Shown piece after piece: positions 10,602 through 21,062 of a stretch of 64,000 nucleotides of DNA. Positions within the stretch are counted from its first letter, which is position 1; the number at the start of each line of letters is the position of its first letter. The notes beneath the pieces are model-generated. The model had not been told where the DNA came from and made no database searches. It saw nothing but the letters and a program-made list of their open reading frames with translations. This DNA is from Massariosphaeria phaeospora (Eukaryota > Ascomycota > Dothideomycetes > Pleosporales): assembly GCA_011032825.1 (NCBI GenBank), contig JAADJZ010000005.1:1803001-1867000 (forward strand). The letters are read 5' to 3'. The position numbers were made by a program, and so were the translations under genes.

Positions 10602-11276
10602 TTAATCCAGCCTGGAAACATAGACGTGTTAGTTCCCCTATTCAAAATGAGAGCGCTGTGTAAACTGACCTCTCGATCAAGTGCAGTCCGGATGCTGTTG
10701 ATACCACGCCGCTGATTTCGCCCTTTTCTAGATGGAAAGCCGCGTCTTCGAATTCCTTCTGCATGTCCCCTTGGCCGAAGAATCCCCTGTCGTCTATTAG
10801 CAATGTAGATTTTGCCATGCCTTTGTTGACACATACAGATCGCCACCCTTGCGGGCACTGCTGCAATCAGATTCCGTCGTCGCAAGCTCTGAGAGCGATC
10901 GCCCCTCAGGATCACCCTGCTCGTGCTTCTTGATGAGATCGTGGTAATTGTTTATGAGTTGTCCTGCTTCCTCCTTGGTACGCGTGATCTTGGACTCACG
11001 CCAGCTAGCCGGCCGACGGCTGTCTTTGTGCTTGACCAGCAAGTGCGCGCAGCGAATCTTATTGCCAGCGGCCCCGCCTGAGAAAGCGCCGGAGGCACTC
11101 TTGGAGCTGTGATGCTCTGCCATGTACTGCTTCAAGCGCTCCGAGTCTGTCCCTGCGGGGGGTTCCCATCGCGAGTCTTTGGTTTCGGGGTGGAAATAAT
11201 ACGGCAGGTTCTTGGTATTCGAGCGACGGACCTCCCAGCCCTCGGGCAAACCAGATATAGTCGAATCCTGGGCCAT
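10602..11276 (-). CDS. ess1: Pin1/Ess1 peptidyl-prolyl cis-trans isomerase, 188 aa
   Basis: Exons are 11276-10837, 10786-10670 and 10611-10602. Introns are 50 bp (GTATGT...CTAATAG...CAG) and 58 bp (GTCAGT...CCAG). An N-terminal WW domain (GLPEGWEVRRS to WEPP, residues 9-40) is followed by a parvulin domain with the basic phosphate-binding loop (KDSRRPASW), the active-site Cys and Ser of the SDCSSARKGGDLG block, and GFFGQGDMQKEFEDAAF. The last exon is only 10 nt and restores the conserved C-terminus LIERLD; reading through instead gives the non-family tail SVYTALSF. The enzyme isomerises pSer/Thr-Pro bonds, notably in the RNA polymerase II C-terminal domain, and acts in the nucleus. The divergent neighbour is RPB9, another Pol II gene. 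Confidence 0.96.
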
Positions 11277-11805
11277 GTGTGAGTGGTAGATCTACGAGTG
11301 CGCCGCGCAGCGTCCATGCAGCCGTGAGCTTACCATTGTGCACGAAAGTGGTGGTTTCTCCAAACAAGGTCTCGTGTTACTACAACAAGTTTGACGCGTG
11401 GGTGATGCAGCAATGGTGGCAGTCGGTGCACAACTGGAGGTGGTGTAATCAAGCTCAGTAGGCACGAAGTTCCAGACTCGAGCTCGACGGTCGCCCGGGC
11501 GCCTGCGGGGGATGTGGTTTGTGCTTTCTTAGACAAAAGACCGCTCTTGGCGCGCTTGACTCAGCGTTACGGATGACCGAACGCGGCCGGCGTGACCTCG
11601 GGAAGTGCACGGTTCCTCTTTGCGGTCCAGGTACTAAGGTTCCGTTCATTCATGCTCCACCGGCCGCTACAAAAGCTGAACACATCTTCAGCGACACCAA
11701 CCTTACCCCGCTGTTGAGCCGCAGACTACTCCGCGCTAGGAACGGCAAACTAGTATCAGGATCACTGAAATCGCGACACTCGACAAAATCAACTCTGTCG
11801 CGACG
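11277..11805. promoter_or_regulatory. Shared divergent promoter region, ess1 / rpb9
   Basis: This 529-bp interval lies between two start codons transcribed apart and must hold both promoters. No clear TATA box was seen. A short CG-rich stretch lies at 11480-11620. Confidence 0.6.
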
Positions 11806-12556
11806 ATGGCGTCCTCCCCCGCAGCCTTCGACGAGGAGCAGAAGAAGGGCGCGAACAAGAAGATCCTCTTCCGCTTCTGCTCAGAATGGTGAGCCCCGAA
11901 GACTCCGATCCTAGCCTTGTACTAATAGTTCTAGCTCCAACCTGCTCTTTCCCCGCGAAGACAAAGCCGACAACAAGCTCCTGTTCGCCTGCCGCACCTG
12001 CTCATTCACCGAAGAGGCGCCCTCCTCCTGCGTCATGCGCCACGAGATCGCGTCGTCCGTGGGAGATACGGCTGGTATTACCCAGGACGTGGCACAAGAT
12101 CCCACGGTTAGTCTCTCCCACTCTCTTTCTTATACAAGCCTTGCGGAAGCATTTCCGAGCCTGTGCACCATGTGCGGGCAGGACATCGTCTGCGAAGTTT
12201 GTAATAAAGAGACGGCCCCGGGCATGGTCTTTGAGGCCGATGATGCAGACCACCTGCCCGACAACCCTCAGTAGAGGATGACAAGCATTCCCTCAGGTGA
12301 TGAGCATCCCCGTGCGTTGTCCCGTTGCTAGTATGATTTGTGCTTGAGTATCTGCTTACTTACCGTCTGCATGTAGTTGCCGCGTATCAGTAGGCCCTGT
12401 CCATCTTGTGGCGACACCGAGGCAGTCTATTTCCAGTCGCAACAGCGAACGTCAACTACCGGCATGGTATGCTAGCTGTCCCCTTTCTGAGAGCGGTTCT
12501 AATAACAGTAGAGACTGTACTATGTGTGCTGCACCTGTGGTCATGTCTGGCAGTAG
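11806..12556 (+). CDS. rpb9: RNA polymerase II subunit Rpb9, 129 aa
   Basis: Exons are 11806-11888, 11935-12106, 12377-12466 and 12512-12556; introns are 46, 270 and 45 bp. The N-terminal zinc ribbon has CSEC near residue 25 and CRTC near residue 50. The C-terminal TFIIS-like zinc ribbon has CPSCGDTEAVYFQSQQ and ends in YYVCCTCGHVWQ. The length agrees with the family (about 115-125 aa). Rpb9 is a non-catalytic Pol II subunit affecting start-site choice, fidelity and transcript cleavage. The second intron is unusually long; reading into it is possible for 56 codons and gives CTMCGQDIVCEVC before a stop at 12274, so intron retention would produce a truncated protein with different zinc-ligand-like cysteines. 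Confidence 0.96.
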
Positions 12557-12782
12557 GGTTTCGATCGGGACATGAACACGTTTGGGAGCAGTTCGGAACT
12601 GGACAGAGGGCAGCGCTTGTGTTCCGTCGTGCATTGAAAGGCGTTATAAAATTCCCACGGGGTGTTTCGGGGGAAAAAGCCAGATACCCATGGGTATTCT
12701 CTCAATGCCACTTTTACATTCATGCTACATGCGCATCTTGACCGTCTACTCCTGAAAATGCAGCTCTTGACTTGTATGACTC

Positions 12783-13305
12783 CTACACGTGCATCGGCGC
12801 CAGCGACAAGATCTTCGACCACTGCTTCTGCCTCAGCTCTCCCGCAACGACGCCGCTCACTCTGGTCCCAATCGGCTCCCCTGCCTTGTTGATCAACACG
12901 CACGCATTGTCGTCGAACTTGACCACGCTGCCGTCCTTGCGCTGCCACTTCTTCGCCGTCCGCACCACGACCGCATGTCGCACATCGCCGCGTCGCACCT
13001 TGTTTGCTGCGCTGACGGACACGCTGTTGCCAGTCTCGGGGCCGAAGTTTCGCTGTTTCTGGACGACGACTACGATGCGGTCGCCTGGCAGTGTGTCAAT
13101 ATCCCCGCCGCTGTGAGCTGTACTCTGGGCGCGCACGTACCGACTTTCGCGGGGCGCTTCGAGCGCAGGACGTTGACGCACTCGACGATGGCGGCGCCGG
13201 AGTTGTCGATGCAGTTGACGAGGGACTAGAAGGCGGTGCATGAGTGGCTTGTTGGAGAGCAGTTGGCGCGGAGAGGGTCGGCGGCCGTACCTTGAGCTGG
13301 ATCAT
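12783..13305 (-). CDS. MRPL38: Mitochondrial large-subunit ribosomal protein uL14m (MRPL38), 133 aa
   Basis: Exons are 13305-13291 (15 nt, MIQLK), 13225-13141 and 13084-12783; introns are 65 and 56 bp. The product reads [19 protein letters not shown] and then [46 protein letters not shown] and GTRVSGVV, the signature order of bacterial-type L14. Cytosolic uL14 differs in these blocks, and length and sequence match fungal mitochondrial L38/L14. It binds 23S-type rRNA at the inter-subunit face of the mitoribosome. The first exon is very short, so automated calls may start it wrongly. It is divergent from set9, and convergent with rpb9 with 226 bp between the stops. Confidence 0.94.
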
Positions 13306-13863
13306 CGCTGCGCTGCCGTTCTTCCTTCGCTGCTGGGCGCGCGTTCACCCTCTGTGGGCTGTTTGCTGCTGTGCTGTCGCCTGCCCGCTGCGTAATCTGA
13401 GGCGTCTGGTTTGCAGCTGAGGTTGTTCTGCCCTGCGTTTCCCGGCCGCTAGCTTGCTGCCAAGCCCCATTGTTTCGCTGATCGGGCTTGAGCGCGGCAG
13501 GGGTGCCACCAGAACCAAACCTATTCAGCCCGGTCTCACCCATTGACGACTACGAACAACACTTGCGCTATTTCCAGCTTCCTCTGCTGCGGCAGCCGCT
13601 CCTTCCCTTTCCTTTGCTCACCCTTTCCTTTGCCTTTGCCCTCTGTCACTCACCGCTATAGCTCTCTTTTGCTTGCTACTCCACGGGTGTCTACCTAACG
13701 AGGCCGCGCGAACTCGCATCTATCCATAGTTCCGTTCCTTAACATACGTCACCCAGCCTCCCCTTTTATGCTGGACTGTCAACCCGATCTACCATAACCA
13801 CGCGCAAACACCCCAAGAACTCAACAGACGAATAACAGTTGGTATTGTAATTGGCGCGCATCC
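13306..13863. promoter_or_regulatory. Shared divergent promoter region, MRPL38 / set9
   Basis: This 558-bp spacer contains C/T-rich tracts at 13590-13690, typical of fungal promoters, and an inverted CRE-like TACGTCACCC at 13745-13754. A chance 105-codon minus ORF covers 13226-13543 in a different frame from MRPL38. Confidence 0.6.
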
Positions 13864-15994
13864 ATGGCGCCTCAAGACCGGGAAAAAAAGGGCGGTCTCA
13901 CCCTCGAGAAGTTGGCATCCTACGACGACGTGATAACGGATGCGCTGGTCGACAAGGTAGGCCAAAACCCCAAAGCGCGCCTCCCAACAGGGTCGCGACT
14001 CCCTCCAAGATTGATCCAGCTAACTGGGCGCTCGACAACAGGTCTACTATTGGACGACAATTCGGAAGAATCGCGGTGGTCGCTTCTCCGCATCCCGAGG
14101 GCTCCACGCAGAAGACATTGGCGACATAATCCGCAAACATATTGTGCTCAACAAAGACCCGACTGAGGCTGTGCAGCATCTGTTGCGACTGCCTGGACTG
14201 CGCAAATACCTCTCAAGTCTAAAGGACGAGAAAGAGAAGGAGCATTTCACGCGCCATCTGCGCAGGTATGTGTCGATATACATGCCGGATTGTCCGTTTG
14301 AGGTTACAACCACGAATCGGTACACCATTAGCGAGCACGAGGCGTCGATCAAGGCGCGAAGAGATATCAATCCCCGCGAGGAGATCAAGTACTTGACCGG
14401 TGTTCAGGTTGCAATGACCGAAGAGCAAGAAAAGACTCTTGAACTGGCCCGAAAGGACTTTAGTCTCGTCATCTCCAGCAGGAAGAAGACGCGTTCCCTG
14501 TTTCTAGGACCCGCGCGCTTCGCCAACCATGACTGCGACGCCAATGCGAGGCTCTCGACAAAGGGCTATGACGGGATGCAGATTGTTGCAGTGAAGCCTA
14601 TCGCATTCGGAGACGAGATAACGGTTTCTTACGGTGAAGACTATTTCGGCGAGGACAATGAGGAGTGTCTCTGTCATACATGCGAAGAGAAGCAAGTGAA
14701 CGGATGGGCGCCCTTCAAACGGGTCGAAACCGATAGTGATGAGGACGAGGACGAGGACGAGGACGATGAAGAGAAGACGCCTGCGCCAGAGGAGCCGCTA
14801 CCAGAGCAAGATGGATCATATTCTTTTCGAAGGAAGCGCAAGTATGGAACTACCATAGAGGAGAATTCTTCGGAGACTCTACCCGCCTCCAAGAGAGTCA
14901 AAGTCGAGGTAAAGAAGGTTGAGTCCAGCCCAGAAGAGAAGCCCCAATCTCCTTCTAAACGACACGCGCCGCAACCTTTACGCAAAAGGACACTCAAGAA
15001 AGCCTACAGCGCCTCATCTCTACGAAAAGAAGTGCCAGTCTCCAGCATTGAGAACACTACCACCAATCTCTCTTCGTCGACACAGCTTTCGAGGGAAATC
15101 CGAACTCAGCAGCGCGTGGGACTGCTTACAGTGACCTTGGACGAGACGTCGACTTCAAGGGAGGATACGCCTGATTCATCTTTACCGTCGATATTGGCCG
15201 ACTCCCCCAAATCATCCGAGTCTACAGATGCCACCTCCGTGGATGAAGACCAGCCAATGGCCAATACCGAGCAGATCAGCAAAGTGGATTTGGACGTGAT
15301 CAAACAGAAGCCGGGTCTCGGAGTTGTCACTGTCAAAACAGAGACGACTATTGCGACGCCTTCCTGGACCGCCCTCTTTGATGGTGATTCATCGTCCGAT
15401 ATCAGCGACCTGTCGGATAGTCTGGACTTTGACGACAAAAAGCAAGAAATGGTGAAACGCAAGAGACCAAAGACACCTCCTACTATCCGCAACACACGCT
15501 CATTATCACGGCATGCCGCTCAGAACGGCCTCGGGACTCCCATTTCGGGCGACAGTCAACTTGAAGAGGGGTACGTTGAGAATACACGTAAACCAGGAGA
15601 CTATATGACCTCCGCTGCGCTTCTTTCTGCGAAGTACAGCAAATGGGTTGAGTGTAGTACCTGCGATGAAGAGTTTGTTCAGGAGGACGGTTATCTCACG
15701 CGCAAAGAGTGTCCACGATGCGAGCGTCACTCGATTCTTTACGGCTTTACGTGGCCGAAGACTGACCGGGAAGGCAAGCACGATACGGATGAGAGGATTC
15801 TGGATCATAGGACGGTCCATCGATTCGTTGATGCCGATGAAGAAAAGACACTGAAGAAGGAGAAGGGCAGAAAACTTATGCGCGAGCGTATCGCTTCAAG
15901 GTTCTCGACTCCCCGATCGGACTACCGCGAGTCGTCTATGAGCATGGAAGCTGAGAGTGGACGAAAGAGAAAACGGGTCAGGAAGACGATGTGA
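13864..15994 (+). CDS. set9: Set9/KMT5-type histone H4-K20 methyltransferase, 681 aa
   Basis: Exon 1 is 13864-13956 and exon 2 is 14042-15994, separated by an 85-bp intron. The N-terminus is LTLEKLASYDDVITDALVDK followed by VYYWTTIRKN, as in fungal Set9. The SET domain covers roughly residues 110-235 and includes the AdoMet/pseudoknot motif FANHDCDANARL (near 190) and VSYGEDYFG (near 226). A Cys-rich post-SET motif (CLCHTC) follows. Next come an acidic tract (DSDEDEDEDEDD), a long Ser/Thr/Lys-rich disordered region, and a C-terminal Cys cluster (CSTCDEEF and CPRCERHS, residues 566-590) typical of the family. It methylates histone H4 Lys20 in chromatin and supports DNA-damage checkpoint signalling (established for Set9/Kmt5). 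Confidence 0.95.
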
Positions 15995-16463
15995 TGAACG
16001 CGAGGAAATATGATCTCGGCTGACGTTGTCAATGGATGCATGCAGTCACGGTTTTTTGCATTCGAGTTGGGAGTTTTGGAGTACGCGGATCCGTTGGGTC
16101 CGCAGGCCGCAATATCCTATATCCCTGGCATTGGCGTTTCCGGAACACAGATAGTTGTGAGGTTCTGCGTGTGGAATCTTTGGGCTTTGGACGTCTGATG
16201 TACAGTATAGATCCTTTGGCGTAGAGTCTGGCCGAGGATGGAAACGGTGGTGGGTTTGTCTTCCAAGGTTGGTGAGCACACTTTAGAGGCTGCTTAGGCA
16301 CACCTGTATGATCATAGTCTTAACTTGAACCAAGCAAATCTTGATCAGAAACACATATATGTACCCTCCATGCTAACTTTGAGATGTTGTAGGTGTCTAT
16401 CATTCGCGGCAATAATATGCCAAGAAAATGGGGAGTCGCGCCTACCCGCCCCACCCATTACGC
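15995..16463. other. Convergent 3' spacer
   Basis: This 469-bp spacer lies between the stops of set9 and the minus-strand gene at 16464. It must hold both terminators. No ORF or repeat is supported. Confidence 0.5.
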
Positions 16464-18561
16464 TCAAATATCGCCGTCGTCATCATCCTCTACTTGTGCC
16501 GGCCGTCCTCTGCCCATCCCAGACATTTGTCTACCCATACCAGGCCTCCCGCCCCTCCGCCCTCCTGCTCTTCCTGGAGGACTTCCAGGCTGTCGCATCG
16601 GCCCCTCATCGTCATCCCCCATGCCGTGATCAACTACAGCCTATCGTCAGCATCCAACCTCACGGGAACGAACGACTTAACAAACATCAAAAAGGGGCAT
16701 TCAGACCTGTGTCCCAGTTGGGGTCGTCATCGTCCATCTCGTCGTCAAACTCGCCTCCACCCCTGATCCGCGGCCTCGGACCCGCGCCTCGCATCGCTCC
16801 CATGGGCATGTTCATCTGCATGTCTTCACTTCCGAAGTCTGGGCGGCGGCGCCGGCCACCTGGTCGGGGAGGACCACGAGGGCCGCGGCCGCCCATTGGG
16901 GGTCCGCGATTGAACATTTCCATGTCGGGGGGCCCTCGCGGTCTGCCTCTGCCGGGCCGGCGCCGGCCTGGCATGAAGTCTGGCTGCATGGGTCGGCGCC
17001 CTGGACGGCGCCCTCCCATCTCCATGGGCTGCATCATACCTTCCATGCCGCCGAAGCCGTCGTCTGACTCAATCTCGTCTTCGTAGCCTTCTGGCCCCAT
17101 TGGTCCCATTTGTCCCATTTGCCCCATAGGTCCCATCTGTCCCATTGGTCCCATTTGCATTCTCGGGTCAGCCATTTCTCGACCGCCCATCCCGTTCATC
17201 ACCATAGCTGTCCCGGGGTGGATACGTGCGTACGGGTGTCGGGCCATAGATGGACGCATTGCATCCATGCCGTTTGCGCTCCCATATAACATCCCTGGAC
17301 TGGGCCCCCTTCCTCCTCCTCCGCTCATGGCAGCTCGCTGTTGGTTGAGGTTCATTTCTTCGAGCTTCTCGTAAAGCCCCCGGATTTCCTCCCGAGCAGT
17401 GGCACACTGGTGCTCGGTGTTCTGTTTGTCTGCTCTTTTTCTTTTCCTATCCTGCTCTTTGTCTATAGTCTCGGCTTTACATCCTGAATGATCCCCACAG
17501 TCTTTCCCAAGTTGATCTTTCAAGACATATCTGATCTCGCCGAACTCCTTCTCGCCAGACTCACCACCAGCCCGCTTTCTGTACAAGACTCGATGGCCTT
17601 TTCGACAATCGCAATTGGTCGTGCATGTGCAAGCGTCGAGGAACGGATCGCCCTCTAGCCATTCTTCGCCTGATGGCCCGGCACGCTTGTTAGCAGGTTG
17701 GTTTCTGTTCATACGAGCAGAGGTTTGGGGCTCTGTGTTTGCGCGCGCAGGCCTGGGAGCCACCGGGGCATATACGCCCATTGGAACTGCGTTTTCGTCG
17801 AAGGGAGCCATAGGTCGTCTAGGCGGACCTTGGGGTTGAGGTTGCATTAGGGGAGGCCCGCGTGGTGCTGGCGGATACGGATACGGCTGCTGGTAAGGAT
17901 TGCGAGCACCGACACCACCGGCTCCCATCATGGGACCTCGAGCGCCGAATCCTGGTTCAGGATCCTCGTCATCGTCATCGGGGTCCATGCCCATACCCAT
18001 ACCCATTCCCATACCTCCTACATCAGGTCGAGGCGGCATGGGCCGTGGCATTGGCCGCACACCACCCATTCCACCCACCATGGGCCTTGCAAAGCTCCTG
18101 CCACCTAGCTCCGGAGCCGAATGATTACGTTCATCATCGAAATAGCTTGCTCTTCTACTACCCATGCCCATGCCCATACCAGGCCGAGGACCTCCTCCAC
18201 CCATACCGCCCATACCGCCCATTCGTGGTCCTCCACCTCTCATCCTTGGGCCCTGAGGCCGACTCATACCAATCAATGTATCAGCACTCTCCGACGACGG
18301 AACTGGTGACCGCCTAGCTCTGACTCCTGGCGGCCTTCTCCTTCTGTCTCTTCCCCTGTCGCGCTCGATCGAGTACTCTGAAGAGTAGGGCGATGGGTCA
18401 CGACCCGAGCGTTTGTATATGGGCGTCGGACGTGGGCGGGCGCCGCGATGCTGTTGAGGAGGCTGGAAAGCAAAAGTGGTACCGGCAGGTATGAGGATCT
18501 TACTACGTGGACCGCTGACTTCAACGAGTGGTGGCGGTGGATGAGAAAAGGCTGCGCCCAT
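16464..18561 (-). CDS. Gly/Met/Pro/Arg-rich protein of unknown function, 674 aa
   Basis: Exon 1 runs 18561-16707 and exon 2 runs 16633-16464, with a 73-bp intron (donor GTCTGA). The second exon continues the same compositional style (RPGMGRQMSGMGRGRP) and ends in an acidic tail, replacing a short read-through tail. The protein is mostly low complexity: RGG/RGP and (M/G)-rich repeats such as MGPMGQMGPMGQ and GMGMGMGMDPDDDD. One folded-looking island near residues 300-400 has DACTCTTNCDCRKGHRVLYRK, GEIRYVLKDQLGKDCG and a basic coiled-coil-like segment, so Cys/His metal binding is possible. RGG-rich composition suggests an RNA-associated or condensate-forming protein, but that is inference. I do not recognise the family. 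Confidence 0.8.
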
Positions 18562-19441
18562 GATACGGCAGAGAAATCGACTGCAGAACGACGAGACTCA
18601 AAACGAACTTTGCGACGGCAACGCGACTATATGTTGCGAACATTCGCCATTCCGGCTTGACTGAACAAACTCTGATCGAACAAGAGCACTGTGGGAAGAA
18701 AGAGAACGGATAAAACGACAAAAGATTTCGCGGATGGAGTTGGAGTTTGAGGTCGGGCAAAGTTTGTACGCTGTCCCACGATCGAGATTGTTTGCTCGAA
18801 GCCTCACTGTCGTACGACCGAAGACAAATTGTCCCAAGCACGCATCACGCATCTAATCCATGCCCCACACAAACTTGCATGCTGCGGGCTGGTCATTTCG
18901 CACTTGGCTGGGATGCGGGACATTTTGACTAGATGCGCTGCGCTGAAACAAACATGGTATGCTGGCGTTACCTAGAGCCCTGTATGAAGCGGAGAGGGTG
19001 AGATCCCGTGGTCTCGTCGTAGCACTAGAGAAGAGCTAGTCAGTTGAGGGTTCGGGTTGTCTGCATGCTGGAAAACATTGGGTTGAGTGCTGTTGCGGGC
19101 GGGCAAGCTGCTTAACACTGAAGCGTTGACTACTTTGACGGGACTGGAATGTTCGAATAGGTCTTGTTCAAGGATCACCTCGATTGTTTCGTAGATGCAA
19201 AGTGTCAAGGTTTTTGTCCCTCCTTTGACAATCATCATCATCTGATTTCCAACCTGCGCTGAACCGCCATCTATAACCTCCAACTCCATACCCGCCCCCC
19301 AACCAAACAACTCCACCCCACCCAATACAAGCACAAGCACAAGTTCCCACCCACACACCCACACAACCCAAAAGCAGAACAATCCAGCTCAGTTCAGCTC
19401 AGCTCCGCTCAGTTCAGTTCAGTTCAGTTCCGTTCTTTCCC
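18562..19441. other. Intergenic spacer
   Basis: This 880-bp spacer has no supported gene. It contains pentamer-type (C/T)TCAG repeats at 19386-19430. Confidence 0.5.
19386..19430. repeat. CTCAG/TTCAG pentamer repeat
   Basis: About nine imperfect head-to-tail pentamers lie just beyond the stop of the minus-strand gene at 19442. Confidence 0.75.
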
Positions 19442-20187
19442 TCAAACCGCCCCCTCCTCACCCATCCCCCACACATCCCACAGCGCAAGGCAAAACGCCA
19501 GCAACGCAACGACTCCCCTTCGAAACACCCACTCCGCTGTTATCACCGCGGCAATCGCATTCGCTACCACGTCGACGACCACGGAGAAGAGCCCGCTGGG
19601 CGTAAGCGCGCGGCTGCCGACGTTGGTGAAGGCGTGCTGGAGGGCGTGGAGGAGGGCGAGGGGGAGGGGAAGGGGAAGGGGGGTGGTGGTGGTGTCGGTG
19701 GAAGATGGCGCAGTCGGTGGGAGAGTCGGTGGTAGGCTCTGGTGTCTGTAAAGTGATAGGTTAGCAACCTGGCTCTTTACTTCCTTCCGTCAAATTCAAG
19801 TCTGCATTTTGGAAAGCAGTGCAGTTCCGTTAAGTGCAGTTCAGTGCAGTCACTTACAGCGAAGCGCTCCCTTTGCGATACTCCTCGTCCAGCCGCGAAC
19901 TCGACGTATGGTGTCCCTGTACCGCAGCAGTCGTTGGCGCCGGGGTCGCAGAAACCGCAGGTGGCGGTGGTGGCGGTGGCGGCTACGTCGGCGGGAGCAG
20001 ATGGATTGGCGGAGCCGTGGAAGGGTGGGAAGTCGTGCAGATCGTACCGGTTGTAGTTGTAGAGTTCATTGCCGAAGCCGCTGTTGTTGAAGGTGCTGTT
20101 GTCGAAGCCGTTGGTGACGTCGAAGCCGTTATTGTCCAAGGGCGCGAAGGCGTCATCGTTGTCGACGAGAACGAAGGGCTCGTTCAT
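19442..20187 (-). CDS. Candidate small membrane protein, 208 aa, one intron
   Basis: Exon 1 runs 20187-19858 and exon 2 runs 19738-19442. The 119-bp intron has donor GTAAGT, a GCTAACC branch site and acceptor ACACCAG. Exon 1 gives an acidic, Asn-rich N-terminus (FDNSTFNNSGFGNELYNYN) and a Cys-rich motif CGFCDPGANDCCGTG. Exon 2 in the joined frame has no stop for 98 codons and encodes two hydrophobic stretches (PLPLPLPLALLHAL and VVALLAFCLALWDVWG) separated by an amphipathic segment, consistent with a membrane-anchored or hairpin protein. The acceptor lies 7 nt beyond a stronger-looking TTTACAG, which would break the frame, so the model needs transcript support. Family unknown. Confidence 0.45.
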
Positions 20188-21062
20188 GGTGGGTAGTTGG
20201 CTGATGGGATGTGGGAAGAAGAGAAGAGAAGTGCGCGGACAGTGAGGAAGTAGGGAAATTGAAGAGACGTAGGCGAAAGGCCACGAGTTATGTACATAGC
20301 TAGCTACACGGTTGGTGCGTGGTAGCGAAGGGGTTGTTGTTGCGAATCGTTGAGGGGGGGTTTGATGTGGGTTGGGTTGGGCGAACTGAACTGAACCATG
20401 GTTGCGTTGTGGGGTTGGGGTTGGGGTGAGCGGATTTGCGAGGGATATGTATATCTGTCTAATAGTGTACTGCTATGTACTCGCTCGCTCAATTGCTTAC
20501 AATGGCACGTTTTTAACTTGACTTAACCTGACTTCGCTCTATCGACTTGATCAATCAATCCTACCTTGTACTAACTAGCATTGATGTTATTTCTTTCCGT
20601 TGCTAGAAAATATAAATAATACTAGCACACGACAGAAGTGGAAAGAAGAAACAAGAAAGGAATATGTTGTGGGTAGATAGATAGGTTTAGATTGTTTAAA
20701 TAGGGAAAGAGAGAGAGAAAAAAGATAGAGAGAGTAGCGGGCGAGAAAGGTAGAAAAAGAGAGAAATAGATAGATAAATAGACAAACAGATGTAGTTTAT
20801 AGATACATGTGAGCAAAAGCGATGCGATGCGATAGTAATGTAGTGTGATATAGTATGCTTGTGGGCAGGCACATATCTATCTATAGAATTGCCTTATTCC
20901 TAGTATGGATTAGCCTGCTGGTATAAGTGAGAGAGAGGGTAAGTAAGTAGGCAGGTGTTACGCTAGGTATACAAGGGTATTATATCTATATCTACATCTA
21001 TATCTACTCCTATACAACACCCTCTATATTTTACAAACCCCCCTCTATCCCCACCAACTCAT
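20188..21062. other. AT-rich intergenic spacer
   Basis: This 875-bp spacer has GA-rich and GATA-rich runs (20690-20800) and many short tandem TATC/ATCT motifs near 20980-21005. It probably includes the 3' UTR of the helicase gene and the promoter of the gene at 20187. No gene seen. Confidence 0.5.

Noticed and set aside
13226..13543. 105-codon minus ORF overlapping the first exon of MRPL38
   Set aside because: Different frame from the conserved ribosomal protein; low-complexity Gln/Arg sequence in a promoter region.
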